A stretch of DNA of 64,000 bases, taken from positions 79,820 to 143,819 of the forward strand of contig VWZS01001909.1 of assembly GCA_013397075.1 (NCBI GenBank), given 5' to 3'. The notes below the pieces were generated by a model, which saw nothing but the letters and a program-made list of their open reading frames with translations, ran no database searches and was not told where the DNA came from. The position numbers and the translations under genes are program-made. Position 1 is the first letter of the stretch. The number at the start of each line of letters is the position of its first letter. The DNA comes from Rhabdornis inornatus. Taxonomy: Eukaryota > Chordata > Aves > Passeriformes > Rhabdornithidae. Positions 45,299 through 55,107 of the stretch are shown one piece after another.

Positions 45299-46917
45299 AC
45301 CCTGACTGATCCGGGTGCTGCCCACTGGAGCGGCAGATCTGGGATGTTGGTGGGTGGAAAGGGGGAGTCAGGCTGTGCCAGGAGGCCTTTGCCCCTCCAG
45401 GACTGTGTGTGCCACCTGTCCCTGTGGCCCTGGGTGGTCACATGGCCCTGGAGCTGTCACCATGGCTGGAGCTGTCACCTCGTCTGAGCTCCCGCACTTC
45501 CCTCCACACATCTCTTACTCAACACAGGAGAGGAAACCAAGCCTGAAAATGACCATTTCAGACTGTTTGCTAAACACTCAGGAGTTGTTTATGCTCGCAG
45601 CATATTTGTGTTTGTAAGGAAGCCCATTCCTGACTCCAGGATCCTGACTCCAGCTCCTTCAGCATGTCCTGCCCTGATCCTTGCCTTCCCCATGTGTGGC
45701 TCCGTGGGCTCAAGGGGCTCAGCCAGTGCTGTTTCACCAGATGAATGATGTTTTAGCACTAAATATTGCTCCAAAATATGCAGCTGGAAGCCTTTTAACC
45801 CCGTGTGGGCAGCACACAGTTCTGTTCCTGTTACTTGGTGGGTAATATCCCTCATGTGTTTTTTAAACTCTTATCTAGGTTATTCCTTCTCTTTTCAAGC
45901 ACTTCTGAAGTTAAATCCTCTCTCACTTGGCGTCTGAAGGGCTGCAGGAAGCCTGGACATCAGTGATCTGTAGTATTATCCTGTCAGATGGTGACAAACA
46001 TTTGAGCAGCGAGCAAAGAGCTGCTGTGGGTTTGCTCAGGGCGTTTCCTAAGGAAATCCCCAAGGAATTCCTGTGCCTGCACAGGGTGGATATGGTACCC
46101 CCAGCCCCTCACTCTGAGCTGCCCAGCATCCTCCCCTCCACACCCTCCCTGTCCTCGGGGCAGTGCAGAGTAGCTCTGGGTGGGAGCAGGGAATGCCGAA
46201 GGCGTTGCCTGCCCCGAGGGGTCTGTCCTGGCCAAACCAACCCCAGGAATCTCGGCCCGGTTTATAAAAAGCCCCGCGGCTGCTCCATGTCCCGAAGCAT
46301 CTGGGAATGTTTAGGGCTGGAGCAGGGACTTTCCCGCTGCCGTGTAATTACTTGGGTCCTGCTCCGGCCTCATCAGAGCCACCAGCCCCTAATTAGCGGC
46401 AGCTCCTGGCACGACAAAGGGACCACGCTGTCCCCAGCCGTGTGCACTGCACCGGGATTGGGATTTGGATGCGGCTGGGATATAGCCCCGCTCTGAGCCA
46501 GGGCTAGTTGGCAATAAAGGGGTTTTATCCTCAAAAAAGGGGTCCTTTAGTGCCAAAATGAGCCATCTTCAGCCCAGGCAGGGAGAGCAGGGAGCAGTGG
46601 GGGTGCATCCCAACTCCCCCCATCCTGGCTGGGACTGGCTGGTGATGTCTGTGTTGCTGTAATGAGTTTGCAGGTCTCAGCTCCGCTTTGGGGTGGGGAG
46701 GGGACACCGTATATGCTTCATCCTGCCCCCTCGAGGCCTGGGAGCGTCTCTGCTTGCTCCCCTCCTCGGTCCTGGGGGTCCCAGTGGCCAGAGGTAGCCC
46801 TAAAGGTCGTGGGAATGATGATGTCTGCTGGCTGCCAGTAGCCCAGTCAGAGCCAAAATTCCCTGTTTGGCACTCCCTGCCCCTTTCCACACGCAGAAAC
46901 TCACACTGTGTGAAGCG
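45299..46917. other. PGGHG 3' UTR and PGGHG-IFITM5 spacer
   Basis: No coding exon seen. A plus-strand AATAAA at 46513-46518 is the best candidate for the PGGHG 3' end, about 1.2 kb after the stop. The minus-strand ATTAAA at 46918-46923 would end IFITM5, so the two genes converge. Confidence 0.5.
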
Positions 46918-46923
46918 TTTAAT
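46918..46923 (-). terminator. Polyadenylation signal ATTAAA of IFITM5
   Basis: Minus-strand ATTAAA about 170 bp past the IFITM5 stop codon. Confidence 0.55.
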
Positions 46924-47088
46924 GATTTAAATAGCGACCACGGAAGCTGGGGCTTCACACGGGATAATGGGAGGTAAAAAAACCCATAGGATAAACAAAA
47001 ATAACTGTGCCCTCACAGCAGGGCGGGGAGCAGGGTGGCAGAGAGGGGTGGTGGCCTTTTTGGGGGGCCACCAGCCTTTGTCCCAGGG

Positions 47089-48162
47089 TCACTGGTCCTC
47101 ATCGTCGCTCCCGCTGAACTGGTAGGTGAAGAAACCGACGGATTCCTGGGCCAGCTTGGAGAGGTGGATGACACCGGTGACAATGAGGGCACCGAGCAGG
47201 AGGGGCAGCAGCACGCTGCCTGCCGTGGCCAGGGCATTGTAGCACCGCGCCTTGGAGCTGAAGTGCCGAGCAGCTTCCACATCCCCGGACACTTTCCGGT
47301 CCCGAGCCTGCAACAGGCGAGGAGAGACCCTTCCCTCAGCCCCCTCTTGCTGCCCCTCCTGCACCCCCTTCCCACAGCCCTTCCTGCAGCCCCTTCCTGC
47401 TTCAGGGTGTGTCCCCCTTGCAACCTACAATCTATCCGTCCTTCCATCCATCCATCCATCCATCCATCCATCCATCCATCCATCCATCCATCCATCCATC
47501 CCTCCATCCCAAGCTGCTCCTGCTCCCCTCTCGCTCTGCATCCTTTCCCATTTGTGTTTTCCTTCCTGCTTCATCCAGAGCCTTGCTGGCTCCAGCCCCT
47601 TGCCTGTCCCCATCTTTCTATTCCAATCCAGTTCAGCTGGAGCTGAGATTTTCCCTCCTGCTTCCTCCAGAGCCTCTCTGACTCTGGTCCCTGCTTGTCC
47701 CCATCTTTCCACAGCTGGACCTGCTTCTGGCGGGGAGGTGGAGGCATTACGGCCCCCATGGCATTTTTTGGGATCAAACAGCTGCTCCTCGGGTGGTGGG
47801 CAGGGAGCTGTGGTTGTCCAAGGCTGTCCCACAACCTCAGTGGAATCAGTGGCAGGAAAAGCAGGGAGAAGTCACCAGCGGCAGGTGTCACCGGCTTATG
47901 GAGAGTGCTGGGATCTGCCCGCCCCAGCCCGCCCGGGAGTTATCCCGAGTGCTCGGTGCCTCCTTGGAGATGGGAGGGATTCCCGGAGCCCCCGAGCGCT
48001 CCGGTGCCGTACCTTGATGGCGAAGGCGAGCGCCACGAAGCCCAGGCAGCAGAAGTTCATGTAGAGGGTGTTGAAGATGGCCCAGACGAGGTGGTCGCGG
48101 GGCGCGGGGGGCGGCCCCCGCTTGGAGGGCGGCCGCTCCTCCCGTGGGTACGAGGTGTCCAT
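47089..48162 (-). CDS. IFITM5: IFITM5 (BRIL), bone-restricted IFITM family protein
   Basis: IFITM5 is an osteoblast membrane protein involved in mineralisation; unlike its relatives it is not chiefly an interferon effector in mammals. Two coding exons, 48013-48162 (ATG 48160-48162) and 47089-47307, meet in phase 0 and give 122 aa. The N-terminus MDTSYPREE matches human MDTAYPRED. The CD225 domain follows: [20 protein letters not shown], the palmitoylated double Cys in [22 protein letters not shown], then a second hydrophobic span ([18 protein letters not shown]). The acidic tail GSDDEDQ corresponds to the Asp-rich mammalian tail. It is next to PGGHG, as in mammals and chicken. A TATA box lies about 60 bp upstream of the ATG. 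Confidence 0.95.
47444..47503 (+). repeat. (CCAT)n microsatellite in IFITM5 intron
   Basis: About 14 units of ATCC/CCAT with slight interruptions at both ends. Confidence 0.95.
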
Positions 48163-48220
48163 GGCCACGGAGAGGGGCACCCGCGGCTCCGGCAGCGTCG
48201 GGGGAGCACGGCCGGCGCCC

Positions 48221-48228
48221 CTTTTATA
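48221..48228 (-). promoter_or_regulatory. TATA box of IFITM5
   Basis: The minus strand reads TATAAAAG inside GGGATATAAAAGGGGC, 59 bp upstream of the ATG. A TATA promoter fits a strongly tissue-restricted gene. Confidence 0.7.
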
Positions 48229-48828
48229 TCCCTGCTCCGCTAAATATAAATCTGGGAAATTACAGCCCTGAGGGATGCGGTTGTCCCACAGAAAGGCTGG
48301 GATGGCGACGAGCTTTTTATAGCCAGCTTTCCTCCCGGGATGAGGAGCACACGGGTGGCCCCAGCGTGACTCTGACACCACAGGAGGGTCACTCCAAGGC
48401 GGACCCCAGGACCACCACGGCGCTGGCTGGCACAGGTACCTCCGACCCCACCCTCCAGGTGTGCTGGGCAGGGCAGGGCAGACACCCCCCCCCACCTCTC
48501 GGCAGCACTTCTGGGCTGCCGGATGGATGAAATGGGAAGTTAACGTGGAAAGGTGGAAGAGCCACATCCATCTGGGCTCCCCAGCAGCGGGGGGAGGCAG
48601 GGCTGCAGGGTGGGGGGCGCGGGCAGCAAAAAACACACGGAAGGGCTTTAGTTTCCTTTTTCTGCCATGCCCAAGATGTTGGGAAGAAACTTCCCTAGGA
48701 TTTGGGCTGGAAGCGGCAGGATGAAGGCGGGGAAAGGAGCAGGAGGAAGAGGAGGAGGACGTCACAAAGGTGCCCGAGGACTCTCCGCGGTGAATGAGGT
48801 GACAACGAGGAGTTTTGGCGGGATGAAC

Positions 48829-48834
48829 TTTATT
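48829..48834 (-). terminator. Polyadenylation signal AATAAA of the IFITM1/2-type gene
   Basis: Minus-strand AATAAA about 220 bp beyond the stop at 49054. Confidence 0.7.
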
Positions 48835-49053
48835 GGTGACATCGGTGACCGACAGGTGTGTCACAGGTGCCAGGGCGCGCGTGAGAAGAGCAAATGGAGG
48901 TGGCTGTCCCCCACGCCCCAACCAGCGTGGGCACACCCGCGGTGTGGGCAGCGAGGAGACCGGGGGTCACTCCCTTGGCCCCCGCGCCCCGAGCGGGCAC
49001 ATTTTGGAGGCAGGAGGGGGAGGGAGCACTCCGCGGGTGGGGCCAGGCGGTGG

Positions 49054-49790
49054 TCAGGTGGCTCTGAGTATGGAGATGAAGATGGCGGTGATGATGATGA
49101 AGATCAGCCCGACGACGGCGACCACCACGGAGCAGATGATGTTCGCCACCCTGGCGCGGTCGCTGTGGCGTCGGGCGCCCTCCAGGTCGCCCACTAACTT
49201 GCAGTCACGGGCCTGGGGCGCAAACGGGGGGCTCAGGTTGTGGGGGGCACTGGCTGGGGGGCCAACCCACCCGGGGGTGGCCGCAAGGTTGTGTTGGGAT
49301 CACAGGGACGTGTCACCCAGGGCACGGGGTGAGGCCAGCGGGCACTGCCCCGCAGTCCCGGCACTCGGGGGNTCCCGGGGTGAGGGAAAGGTCCGAGTCG
49401 GGCTGGGTCGGGGGGTCCCGGGTGGGGCTGGATGGGAAGTCCGGAGTTGGGGACGGAGTCGGGACATGTCGGGGGTCCCTTGACAGGCTTAGCCAAGGCG
49501 TCCTGAGAGGAGCTGGCTGGGGGTCGGCCTGGCTGGGGGTCCCGGCGCCGATCAGGACTAGAGCCGGGGCGTCTGGCGGGGGTCCCTGGTCCCCCTCTCA
49601 CCTTGATGGAGTAGACGAGCGCGGGGAAGCCGAGGCAGCCCAGCCCGCCCAGCGCGCACCACAGCAGCACATTGAACACCGACCAGAGCACGTAGTCCCG
49701 GGGCTGCGGGTCGGACCGGGGCCCGGGGGCGGCCGCCCCCCACCCGGAGGACTGCAGTGGGATGGACACGTCCGCCTGCTTGGGCTCCAT
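49054..49790 (-). CDS. IFITM1/IFITM2-type interferon-induced transmembrane protein
   Basis: IFITM proteins sit in plasma and endosomal membranes and restrict virus entry. Two exons, 49602-49790 (ATG 49788-49790) and 49054-49212, join in phase 0 and give 115 aa. The N-terminus MEPKQADVSIPLQ and the block QPRDYVLWSVFNVLL resemble the chicken gene annotated as IFITM1 or IFITM2. The CD225 second half is SIKARDCKLVGDLEGARR, followed by the membrane span IICSVVVAVVGLIFIIITAI. The usual Cys-Cys pair before LGF is changed: the sequence reads LLWCALGGLGCLGF, so one Cys is separated and two Gly are added. The DNA is extremely GC-rich, with a single N in the intron at 49372. Orthology within the cluster is not settled, so no symbol is given. 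Confidence 0.9.
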
Positions 49791-50004
49791 GACCGGGAAT
49801 GAACGCCTGGAACGGGGACGGAGCGCGCTCAGGGCGGGGGACCGGCCCCGCACCGCCCCATAGAGGGAGGGGGGGCACGGCCCCCGGGACCCCCACCCCA
49901 CGCAGTCTGGGGATGCAGGGCAGCTCTGGGGGGGGACTCAAGGGGACTTGGGAGGCCCTGAGGGGACCCTGAGGACTCCGAGGGGACTTGAGGGCGGTTG
50001 GGGA

Positions 50005-50520
50005 TGTTGGAAATGATACAAAGCATAATTTTTTTAATGTGACTTTAGTCAGGGGTTTGTTCGCCTTCGCCCAGGGGGAAGGGAATTCGAGTTTCTCTTC
50101 GAAAGGCTCTGTTGCCGATGATCTGAACATCCACAGCTCGGGCGTAGCCAGAAGATACAGAGGTGATCAGCGACCATTAGCGAGCATTGGCCGACATCGC
50201 CTCCCTGGCGCGGTTGGAGACTCTAGGGCTGGAAAATAGATCGTTGAGAGTACCGAAAAATGAGGACGAAATTAGCATCGAAGGCGGAGGGATCAAGAAC
50301 CGACAGGAGATCGAATGCTGAGAATTGTGTAATTTAAGACCAGTGAATGAGAATTTCTTTGGGTTTTTGTCTGTATAGATATGGGAAACATCAGGTAAGG
50401 AGCTATGTGGATGGAATGTTTTCCATGGCACGCCCTGGCCAGAACAAAGTAAAGCCTCATTCTCTGTCACTACAAACGTCGTGCTGGAGGGTTTTATTCT
50501 CTTCCCGAGTTTAGGTGACA
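50005..50520 (+). mobile_element. Candidate solo LTR within the IFITM cluster
   Basis: About 516 bp of lower-GC sequence, unlike its GC-rich surroundings, opens TGTTGGAAATG and closes TTTAGGTGACA. The 4-mer GATG occurs at 50003-50006 and again at 50521-50524, but the left copy overlaps the TG, so the exact start is ambiguous. Near the 3' end, AGTAAAGCCTCATT followed by a T-rich stretch resembles the R-U5 part of gammaretrovirus-like LTRs. No coding part is attached. It ends 215 bp upstream of the ATG of the IFITM1/2-type gene. Confidence 0.5.
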
Positions 50521-51850
50521 GATGGGCTGGGGGGGAGCTGTCCATGGCAGCCTGGAGTGTTCACAGGCATGAGGGAGTGAGGGGCGCTTTGCCAGTGACT
50601 AGTTTGGGCTGGGAAAGGGTCAATTTTTTCCGTGTTGGCTTGTGTGGGGCTGCCCTTTGGAATTGGACTGGAAGCTGCTGATAAAAACAGGGAGGAGGAA
50701 GAGGGGATCTTGGAGTGATGGCCTTTGTTGGCTTGAGCTCCCATTGGATGGATGTGCTGGGGTTTGGACAGGCCAAGACTGGGGCCGGGCAGGCAGCAGA
50801 TCCTGTTTGCAGCAAGAAGCCCGTGTTTTCCAGGAAAAAAGCAGAGCAAAAAAATGATTCACCAGAGGCTCGGTGCCAGATATCCTGCAACAAATATCCG
50901 CTGTGTTGTGAGTGGGATTTCTGGCATCTTACGGGTGTGGTGTCTTGGCAGGAGCCAGATGTTCGTGGGGAGAGGGAAAAACACGGTTTTGTTCCCATCC
51001 TTGTGGGGCCCCAGCCCCGAGCACTGGGGCCTGCCGAGGGTGAGGAGTGCGAAGGGGAAGGCCAGGGCAGCTGTAAAGCTGAGGCTCTGCCAGATGGGCT
51101 GAGGCCAGGATTTTCCATGTCCCTACTGGGGTCGCTCCAGACTCTGCCGGAGCCGGGCAGGGAGATGTGAGGATGGCTACCCCCTGCTCTGCCACTTCCA
51201 GCCAAGTGACAGGCATGGTCAGAGCTCCCTCCCTTGCAGGATGAGGAGCATAAATGTGAGGAAACTGGTGGGCTGGGATGAGTGTAATAACAAAAGTGAA
51301 GGCTGCGCATGCCAGCAAAGCAAGGCACGGAATTCATTCCCTGCTTCCTGTTGCAGGCAAATGGGCAGCGCTCCCCAGGAAAATCCGGCTCCAGGCAAGT
51401 GGGATGGGGCCTGTGAGCCACAGCAAGATCCCAAATCGCCTGGCTGCAGGGGAGAGCTGTGGAATCCAGCCCTAATGAGGTGATCCAGGATGGAGCCACA
51501 GCACACACCAGCCCCTTCCCTCTGGAAGCCTCTCCAGCCCTGCTGACTCCACTCAATCCCTTTCCAGCTCATCCTGCTCAAGCCCTTTGCACATCCCACT
51601 CCACCAAAGCCACCTTGCCCTCAGCTCTGCTTGCTGCCAGCCCTTCCTGAGGAGGAAGAGCTTCATAGCCCGTGTGGATGCAGTATCCAGGTTCAGGGCC
51701 CTGGTGTGTCCCGAGTACTGCCTCTGTGATGAGAGACAGTTTCCCCCTCCCCCAGGCACATCCCACAGGCTGATACTGCTTCTCACCAGGCCAAGCTGCT
51801 GTAGAGGAAACCCCAAACCACTTCCGCATGATACGAAACCAAGATGGACC
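50521..51850. other. Spacer between IFITM1/2-type and IFITM3-type genes
   Basis: No CD225-type exon (RDxxLWS...LGF or RDRK...GD) is visible on either strand. A long minus-strand frame at 50561-51556 has no recognisable domain and unordered composition; I treat it as chance. Confidence 0.5.
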
Positions 51851-51866
51851 AAAAGTGAAATAAACT

Positions 51867-51872
51867 TTTATT
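51867..51872 (-). terminator. Polyadenylation signal AATAAA of the IFITM3-type gene
   Basis: Minus-strand AATAAA about 315 bp past the stop. The same spot also reads AATAAA on the plus strand at 51859-51864. Confidence 0.65.
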
Positions 51873-52186
51873 TCAGAGATCACAGTTTCTCTGAACCAGG
51901 TGCTAGTCCTCGGAATAACTGTGAGGCAGTTGTTCCAGAACAAAACAGCAAGCAGGCTACAGTGGGGCTGGGGATGCTCCTCTCCTCTCTGGGGAGCAGC
52001 GTCCATCCCCAGACACCTCCAGTGAGGACAGCCATCAGCAAGGGCAGAAGCAGGCTCCCAGGAGGGGCCTGTGGATTGATCAGTTTGCAGTTTTCATGAC
52101 AGGAAGGCACTCCCCGGCTCAGAGAGTGAGGGGAACTCTCCGGGCAGGCTGGGGTGGGAAGCACAGCCCGCGGGGCAAAGAGGGGA

Positions 52187-53066
52187 CTAAGTGCCGCCAG
52201 AGTAAGGGTACCGCCCGTACGTGGGTGGGGGGTTCATGTGTCTGAGGGCGCTGGCGAAGAGCACGGCAAGGACGGTGACAACGATGATGAGGATGATGAT
52301 GTTGATCACCAGGGCCGCGATGTTCAGCCACTTGGCCGTGGAGCCGTAGCTCTGTGCCCCGCTGTAGTCACCCAGCACTTTGCGGTCCCTGGACTGGAGG
52401 CAAGCAGAGGAAGAGTCAGGGGTGCAGGAGTGGGGCAACCCGCGGAGCTCAGGGCTTTGGGAGGAGGCTGGGAGAGGGGCTGGAGGTGCCAGATTGGGCT
52501 GAATCCCCCCAAAACACCAAGGATACCCTGAGGTGCTCACTGCCCTCCCCTCCCCAAACCCCTGCCATCTCCAGAGCTTCCAGCTGGGACTCTGTGGGGT
52601 CAGGGGTCTGTGAAGAGGGGATTCTGTGGGGTCCATGGGGCACCCTGGGGCCAGGAGCTCAGTGGAGTCTACGTGGGCTCTGTGGGGTCCCTGAGTCACC
52701 CTGGGGCCAGGAGCTCAGTGGGATCCACGGGGGCTTTGTGGGGTCCACGGAGCATCCTGGGCGGAGGGCTCAGTGGGCTCTATGAGTGACCCTGAGGTCA
52801 GGGGCTCAGTGGGATCCCCGCGGCCACCCCCACCCCTGGTATCCCCCCGTGCTCCCCACCTTGACGGAGAAGACGAACGCCAGCAGGCCGAGGCAGCAGA
52901 AATTGCCGTACACCGTGGTGAAGAGCGACCACACCAGGTGGTCCCGGGGCGGCGGCTGCGGCAGCGGCTCCGGCTTGTCCTCCACCAGCACGCTCGTGTT
53001 CCGGGGCAGCTCCTCCATGCTCACCTCGGCCGGCAGCACCTCGTAAGGCGGCAGTGACTGCTGCAT
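52187..53066 (-). CDS. IFITM3: IFITM3-type interferon-induced transmembrane protein
   Basis: An antiviral membrane protein of the late endosome type. Two exons, 52860-53066 (ATG 53064-53066) and 52187-52393, join in phase 0 and give 137 aa. The longer N-terminus contains PPYEVL, a YxxL-like signal of the kind that sends IFITM3 to endosomes. Then come PPPRDHLVWSLFTTVYGN, the double Cys in FCCLGL, FVFSVKSRDRKVLGDYSGAQ and SYGSTAKWLNIAALVINI, a close match to chicken IFITM3. The second span (IIILIIVVTVLAVLFASAL) is followed by a long polar tail with NPPPTYGRYPYSGG, which is longer than in mammals. An ISRE-like element lies about 90 bp upstream of the ATG. It is the cluster member nearest B4GALNT4, as in chicken. 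Confidence 0.92.
52590..52815. repeat. Minisatellite in the IFITM3-type intron
   Basis: About four degenerate copies of a unit of roughly 60 bp containing CACCCTGGGGCCAGGAGCTC, AGTGGGATCC and CTYTGTGGGGTCC. Confidence 0.85.
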
Positions 53067-53151
53067 CCCTGCGGTTCGGCGGTGGCGGCACCTGGGGAGC
53101 GCGTGGTGCTTCGGAGGTGGAGGCACTGGGGGAGGCGGGCGCAGCTGCGGT

Positions 53152-53164
53152 GGTTTCGTTTCCC
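53152..53164 (-). promoter_or_regulatory. ISRE-like element upstream of the IFITM3-type gene
   Basis: The minus strand reads GGGAAACGAAACC, matching the consensus GGAAANNGAAACT at 11 of 13 positions and containing the IRF core AANNGAAA. It lies about 90 bp upstream of the ATG, as expected for an interferon-inducible IFITM. Confidence 0.55.
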
Positions 53165-53261
53165 GAAGTTTTCGGAGGGAGCGAGAAGAGGCCGCCCCTC
53201 CGGACGCCCCTGCAAGGGAATAGGAGACTCCTCCTCCGCGGCAGGGAGAATCCCTGACCCT

Positions 53262-53660
53262 CTGTCCGACCCTCTCTTTACCCCTTTTTCCGCTTCTTTC
53301 TTCGCCCCTTCATTGAAGACATTTTTCCTTGTCTCCATCTTTACCTGTGTTTTGCTTCACCCTTTTCTTTCTCTACCCCTTTGTTCCCCTGTCCCTTTCC
53401 TGTCACCTCTTTTGCCCCCTATCCTCCCTTCATACTTCATCCCATTCTTTCCCTTGTTTCTTTTTTTTTTTAAATCAGTTGTGTTGTCCCTTCCTTCCCT
53501 TTCTCCCGTTTTGCCCCTTCTTTGCCTGCTTTTTTCCTTACCTTCTTCTTCCGCTTTCTTCTTTCCTCACTTCTTCCCCTTTCTTTGCCCTCTTCATTGC
53601 CCCCTTTTTCTTTCCCCTTATTTCCTACCCCTCCTTCTTTCTCTGTCCCTAATCCCTGTG
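53262..53660 (+). repeat. Long polypyrimidine tract
   Basis: About 400 bp of strongly C/T-biased plus strand, with runs such as CTTCCCCTTTCTTTGCCCTC and almost no regular period. It lies upstream of the IFITM3-type promoter. Confidence 0.8.
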
Positions 53661-54430
53661 AAATCCCCAAATCCTGCTGGATCCCCAAGCTCCATCTCCC
53701 ACAAACACAGGGCTGAGGCCAGAAAAGTGTCTGAAACACAGACACTTTTCGGGGATGCCATTTGGGATGCCTGGAAAGCTCTGGCTGCGCCTTAAAGGAA
53801 TCCCCCCTCAGGCTTTACGGTGTGAGAGTGCTTGAACTGTGTTAGTGCAGTCCCAGGATACGCTGTCCTAGAAACTTTTACTGGCGACTTCGGGAATGTT
53901 TCTGATTAGCTAAACCGAACAAGCATGGTCCCGCCCTGGAAATTGGAGTTTGATTTCTGGGAATCGCAGACCAGCGCATTGGTGCCCTCTAGTTTTCCCA
54001 GCCGTGGGTATACTTCTTCCTTTAATAACGGATTTCTCCCGTGTTTTTGCCCCTGTCCTGAGCCGCAGCAAGGAGAGGACATTCCCTCAACCAGTGGGAT
54101 GGGAGAGGAGGGAAAAAATCCCATAGTTTTCCACCGCTGCGCTGCAGAAGGAAGAACCAGCCCTCACATCAGTGCCGTGAGTTGTGGCCGGTCTCAGCCC
54201 CCGGATCTCTGCATCCAGCGAGGGGGATCCTGGGGATCCCGGCGCCCAGCAGGGAGGATTCCGGGCATGCAGCCCCTATGGGACTCCTGCACCCAGCGAG
54301 TGGGACTCGGGGGGTCTCAGCCCCCATGGGATCCCCGCATCCAGCGGGGGGATGATCCTGGGGATGCCCGCACTCATTTTCCCGGGATAATCCCGTGGAT
54401 CCCGCCCCTGATCCCGCGGGATCCCTGAGG
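53661..54430. other. IFITM3-B4GALNT4 spacer
   Basis: No coding exon seen. At 54190-54370 there is a G/C-rich tandem-like stretch of about 50-bp units containing CCGCATCCAGCG and GGGATCC. Confidence 0.45.
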
Positions 54431-55107
54431 GTCCGGGCCGGTCCGTGACTGCGGGTAGCGCCCCCCAGCGGGTCGGGCGGGACGCTGCAGGCCCCGCCGC
54501 TGCCGGGCTGGAACGTACCATCCTCTCCGCGAGGGGGAAGGGTCGGGGGGCGGCCCTGCCGAAACCCGCTTCACCAATCGCGCCGACCCCTCCGTCCCCT
54601 CGGCACGGAGACCCCGTTCGGTTCCGCTTCGCCGCCGCCCCGCTCTCCCACCGCACAGGCCCGGGGACAGCACCAGGGGCACGGCTCCCCCCCGCGCTCC
54701 GCATGGCCGCGCCCGCGGCGCCCCGCGGAGATGCCGGACCGTTGGTGTGGAGACGCGCGGCCCCGCCTTCGCAGCACGCCCATTGGCGGAGAGCCCACGG
54801 CTGGCGCGCTACGATTGGCCGGAGGCGCCGTCGCTCCTCGGTGGGGGCGTGGCCGCGAGCAGCGCCCGCTCATTCATTCCCCCCGCGGGCGCGGCGCCGG
54901 GGGGGCGATGCACNNGCGGGGGGGGCGATGCCCCGGCGGGTCCGGGCCCGCCGAGCCCCGCACCGAGCCCCGGCCCTACGAGCCGCAGCCGCCCCGCGGC
55001 CAGCCCGGAGCACGCGGGCTGGAAGGGCGGGGGGCCCCATGGGCCGGGGTTAGCCCGGTGCTGGCGGTGGCGGTGGTGGCGGCGGCGGGGGCGATGCGGG
55101 CGGCAGG
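54430..55107 (+). promoter_or_regulatory. CpG island and promoter of B4GALNT4
   Basis: Very CpG-dense sequence with CCAAT-type elements: CACCAATCG near 54572, CCCATTGGCGG near 54779 and ACGATTGGCCGG near 54831. An NN gap at 54914-54915 splits two copies of a GGGGGGCGATGC block. Confidence 0.65.

Noticed and set aside
47444..47503. CRISPR-like regular array
   Set aside because: A simple 4-bp microsatellite with no spacers, in a vertebrate intron.
47896..48936. 346-codon minus-strand frame across IFITM5
   Set aside because: Only the part 48013-48162 is the real exon 1; upstream codons run through the TATA box and promoter, and the frame continues past the splice donor.
50561..51556. 331-codon minus-strand open frame between IFITM genes
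   Set aside because: No recognisable domain, motif or splice relation, and low-order Ser/Pro/Cys-rich composition typical of chance frames in GC-rich DNA.
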